Positions 61,800 through 64,000 of a DNA stretch of 64,000 nt are shown here, in pieces. The first letter of the stretch is position 1; each line of letters begins with the position of its first letter. This stretch comes from Dorea sp. D27 (GTDB taxonomy: Bacteria > Bacillota > Clostridia > Lachnospirales > Lachnospiraceae). The position numbers and the translations under genes are program-made. The notes beneath the pieces are model-generated. The model had not been told where the DNA came from. It worked only from the letters and a program-made list of their open reading frames with translations, and did no database searches. The stretch is from positions 453,355 to 517,354 of the forward strand of contig NZ_KQ236745.1 in assembly GCF_001185345.1 (NCBI RefSeq), given 5' to 3'.

Positions 61800-62675
61800 T
61801 TACAGCTTCATATCGTCCGGAAGCGGAGAGAGGAACTGCATCGTTTCACCCGTAATAGGATGTGTAAATGTGAGCCGGTGGGAATGGAGCGCCTGCCGGC
61901 TTATCACAGTATAGTCGGGATGATACAGGAAATCACCCGGAAGAGGATGCCCGATATGCTTTAGGTGCACGCGTATCTGGTGCGTGCGCCCGGTATCAAG
62001 CGTGACAGACAGAAGAGAATACCCATCTCTGTAATCGAGCCGTCTAAAATGGGTGCAGGCGTATTCACCGTCCGATGTATCTACACATCGTTCGATGGTG
62101 GACCCGGAACGGCGGGCGATAGGGGCTGTAATCGTCCCTTCAGCCGGGGTCAGGCCTGAAGCCAGTGCCAGGTATTCACGGCCGATGCGCCTCTCTTTTA
62201 TCATGGCAGACAGAAGAGAGGCGCTCAGCATGTGTTTCGCCACGATGAGAAGTCCGCTCGTATTCTTATCCAGTCTGTTGATACAGCGGTATGTAAAGGA
62301 AATGCCCTTGGTGTTGTAATAGGAGACGAGGGCGTTGGCCAGCGTGTTGTCGTGATTGCCATGGGACGGGTGGATGGGCATGCCGGCCGGTTTGTCAATG
62401 ACGAGGATATCTTCGTCTTCATACATAATATGTAAGGGAAGGGGAACCGGCAGAATACCGGAGGACCCTTCCCTTTCCTGTATGCTAACCATAAGCTTGT
62501 CCCCGACTGCAAGGGTATCTCCGGTCCTGGCCCATGCCCCATTGCGGACGATGCCGTCCGGCGTCCGTTTCAGATGGGTGATTATGGTACGAGAATATCC
62601 CCGGCTTTTTAGAAAGCCGAGGATATCCATCCCTTCATATTCTTTTGATATGCTGTAGTCAAGTACCCGTTCCAT
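61800..62675 (-). CDS. RluA-family pseudouridine synthase
   Basis: 291 residues. N-terminal S4-like RNA-binding part (residues 15-75) and a catalytic domain with the Asp in NRLDKNTSGLLIVAK, DKPAGMPIHPSHGN and GRTHQIRVHLKHIGHPLPGD. The first motif has Asn instead of the usual His, a common variation. It converts a uridine in rRNA or tRNA to pseudouridine; the site cannot be told. It converges on the kinase gene, and the 31-base gap shows no clear terminator. Confidence 0.93.
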   Translation of the reverse strand: MERVLDYSISKEYEGMDILGFLKSRGYSRTIITHLKRTPDGIVRNGAWARTGDTLAVGDKLMVSIQEREGSSGILPVPLPLHIMYEDEDILVIDKPAGMPIHPSHGNHDNTLANALVSYYNTKGISFTYRCINRLDKNTSGLLIVAKHMLSASLLSAMIKERRIGREYLALASGLTPAEGTITAPIARRSGSTIERCVDTSDGEYACTHFRRLDYRDGYSLLSVTLDTGRTHQIRVHLKHIGHPLPGDFLYHPDYTVISRQALHSHRLTFTHPITGETMQFLSPLPDDMKL

Positions 62676-62689
62676 ACTGCACCTCTTTG

Positions 62690-64000
62690 CTACTTAGATT
62701 TTACTTCCCGCCACAATTCATTGTATATGGCATCGTTTTCGTCCCCGAGGAATCGGAACGTCTCACATCTGTCCAGATCCTCTGCAGGGGGGAAGGCTAT
62801 CGGATTGTCCCGGAGCGATTCATCCTCAATCAGCGCGCGTCCTCCCACGTTCGGGGTGGAGTAGGTGATATAGTCGAAGTTCATCTTGGCGATATCCGGG
62901 CGGCACAGGAAGTTGATGAACGTTTCCGCGTTTTCCTTGTGCTTTGCATTCTTAGGGATAACCCAGGAATCAACCCATACATTAGAGCCTTCCTTTGGTA
63001 TGACATATTGAAGGTCCGGATTCTCCCACTGAGTGTATATGGCCTCCCCGGAATAGATGACGCCGATGGCCGCTTCATTGCCGATCATCTTATCGCGGAC
63101 CTGATCTATGACATAAGCCTGTACGAGCGGTTTCTGCTGGATCAACAGCTTCTTGGCCGCTTCCAGTTCATCCAGGTCCGTGGAGTTCAATGAGAAGCCG
63201 AGATATTTCAATGTGATTCCGAAAGCGTCCCTGACGCTGTCCTGCATCAGTATGTTATCTCTGTATCTCTCATCCCAGAGCACGCTCCAGCTGTCGATTG
63301 GTTCATCCACCATCGTCTTATTGTACAGGATACCTACGGTTCCCCATGTGTAAGGGACAGAATACTTGTTATCGGGGTCGAACTGGCGGGACATCCCCAT
63401 ATAGGTGTCACCAATTTCTTTTATATTAGGTATATTGCTGAAATCAATCTCAGCGAGCAGGTCATTTTCTATCATCCGCTGAATCATATAATCAGAAGGG
63501 CAGACAACGTCGTACGCAATCGCGCCTGACTGTATCTTCGGATACATGATTTCATTTGTCTCATATTCCTCATAGACGACATCGATGCCCGTCTCTTCTT
63601 CAAATATGGCAATCGCGTCCGGATCCAGGTATTCTCCCCAATTGTAGACGATGACCTGGTTATCTCCGCCGGTGTCTGTCCTGGAACCGTAGAAGACGCC
63701 TCCTACGATTACGACCACCGCCATCATGACCGGAACGACTTTACGGAAGAGGAGGCGGCTAATCTTATGCCTGCGCCGCTGCCTTACAGGTTCACGCCTA
63801 CGGCCTTGCTTCTCCTCAGGAGATATGTTTACGAGGATGAGCAGGAGAAGCACGGTGACAAACATGATGGTAGAAAGGGCGTACATCTCAGGCTTGATTC
63901 CCTTGCGCACTTCACTGTATATCTTTGTGGACAGGGTGTCCACTCCCGGCCCCTTTGTAAAATGCGTGATGATGAAATCATCCAGCGACATCGTAAAGGC
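62690..64000 (-). CDS. potCD: Spermidine/putrescine transporter PotC-PotD fusion (5' end outside the window)
   Basis: 437 codons visible, open at the right edge (first visible residues AFTMSLDDF). The beginning is the C-terminal end of a PotC permease (SLDDFIITHFTKGPGVDTL; IKPEMYALSTIMFVTVLLLL). After a basic linker and a second membrane helix (near KVVPVMMAVVVIVGG) comes a complete PotD substrate-binding domain (VIVYNWGEYLDPDAI; VVCPSDYMIQRMIEN; NPDLQYVIPKEGSNVWVDSW). The helix tethers the binding domain outside the cell, replacing a lipid anchor. PotA and PotB genes should lie upstream, beyond the window. It ends 15 bases before the RluA gene start. Confidence 0.93.
   Translation of the reverse strand, partial: AFTMSLDDFIITHFTKGPGVDTLSTKIYSEVRKGIKPEMYALSTIMFVTVLLLLILVNISPEEKQGRRREPVRQRRRHKISRLLFRKVVPVMMAVVVIVGGVFYGSRTDTGGDNQVIVYNWGEYLDPDAIAIFEEETGIDVVYEEYETNEIMYPKIQSGAIAYDVVCPSDYMIQRMIENDLLAEIDFSNIPNIKEIGDTYMGMSRQFDPDNKYSVPYTWGTVGILYNKTMVDEPIDSWSVLWDERYRDNILMQDSVRDAFGITLKYLGFSLNSTDLDELEAAKKLLIQQKPLVQAYVIDQVRDKMIGNEAAIGVIYSGEAIYTQWENPDLQYVIPKEGSNVWVDSWVIPKNAKHKENAETFINFLCRPDIAKMNFDYITYSTPNVGGRALIEDESLRDNPIAFPPAEDLDRCETFRFLGDENDAIYNELWREVKSK

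Noticed and set aside
1-64000. CRISPR arrays, prophage genes, plasmid or conjugation modules, rRNA genes.
   Set aside because: No spaced direct repeats, capsid, integrase or rRNA sequence was seen. The TraX-family gene at 43749 stands without other transfer genes and does not indicate a conjugative element.

Overview
The window reads as chromosome of a strictly anaerobic, low-to-medium GC Firmicute, most probably family Lachnospiraceae (Clostridium cluster XIVa; my guess is near [Clostridium] hylemonae/scindens, which the sequence alone cannot prove). The reasons are a selenocysteine-dependent glycine reductase operon, Bce-type peptide-resistance genes, the Lachnospiraceae-restricted DUF5717/DUF5716 cluster, AGGAGG-type ribosome binding sites and the dgt-dnaG-rpoD arrangement. 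Nearly all genes lie on the + strand in tight, often overlapping operons.

Layout. 1-300: 3' end of a group II intron (last 72 residues of its reverse transcriptase/maturase plus domains V/VI) beside a CarD-family regulator gene. 1.0-5.5 kb: carAB behind a leader with a terminator-like hairpin. 5.6-10.2 kb: a complete Bce module (response regulator, intramembrane-sensing kinase, ABC ATPase, FtsX-type permease) with a recognisable BceR operator; the regulator gene needs a -1 shift at an A AAA AAG site to give its normal C-terminus. 10.3-12.1 kb: cupin, a ~213-bp inverted-repeat element, and a CobD/HisC-like PLP enzyme. 12.2-17.6 kb: an uncharacterised three-gene operon (DUF5717 giant protein, actin/Hsp70-like DUF5716, TPR protein). 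17.7-20.0 kb: polar amino-acid ABC importer. 20.2-23.8 kb: purC-purF-purB. 24.1-33.6 kb: a Na+/alanine-glycine symporter followed by a glycine-riboswitch-controlled glycine reductase operon (grdX-grdE-grdB-trxB-trxA-grdA-grdC-grdD) with in-frame UGA selenocysteine codons in grdB and grdA. Together these import glycine, sense it, and reduce it to acetyl phosphate (Stickland metabolism).

33.7-45 kb: surface repeat protein, a GNAT-ThrE fusion and its ThrE partner, a degenerate sirtuin, gltX, a UvrD-like helicase, DUF1292, an orphan sugar-binding lipoprotein paired with a GH13 protein that has lost its catalytic residues, TraX and DUF5662 proteins. 45-51.6 kb: LysR regulator divergent from an IlvD/Edd dehydratase with a missing cluster cysteine, tRNA-Leu(AAG), and a GGDEF-EAL-PAS-GGDEF c-di-GMP protein. 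51.9-61.8 kb: polyP:AMP phosphotransferase, DUF2804, dgt, dnaG, rpoD (apparent +1-base frameshift in an A run), trmK, Nif3-like, nucleoside kinase. 61.8-64 kb on the - strand: an RluA pseudouridine synthase and a PotC-PotD fusion running off the window edge.

The best candidates for undescribed biology are the DUF5717-DUF5716-TPR operon, the pseudo-GH13/orphan binding-protein pair, the divergent sirtuin, the GNAT-ThrE fusion, and the inverted-repeat elements. The two homopolymer frameshifts (response regulator, rpoD) need checking against raw reads before any biological reading.
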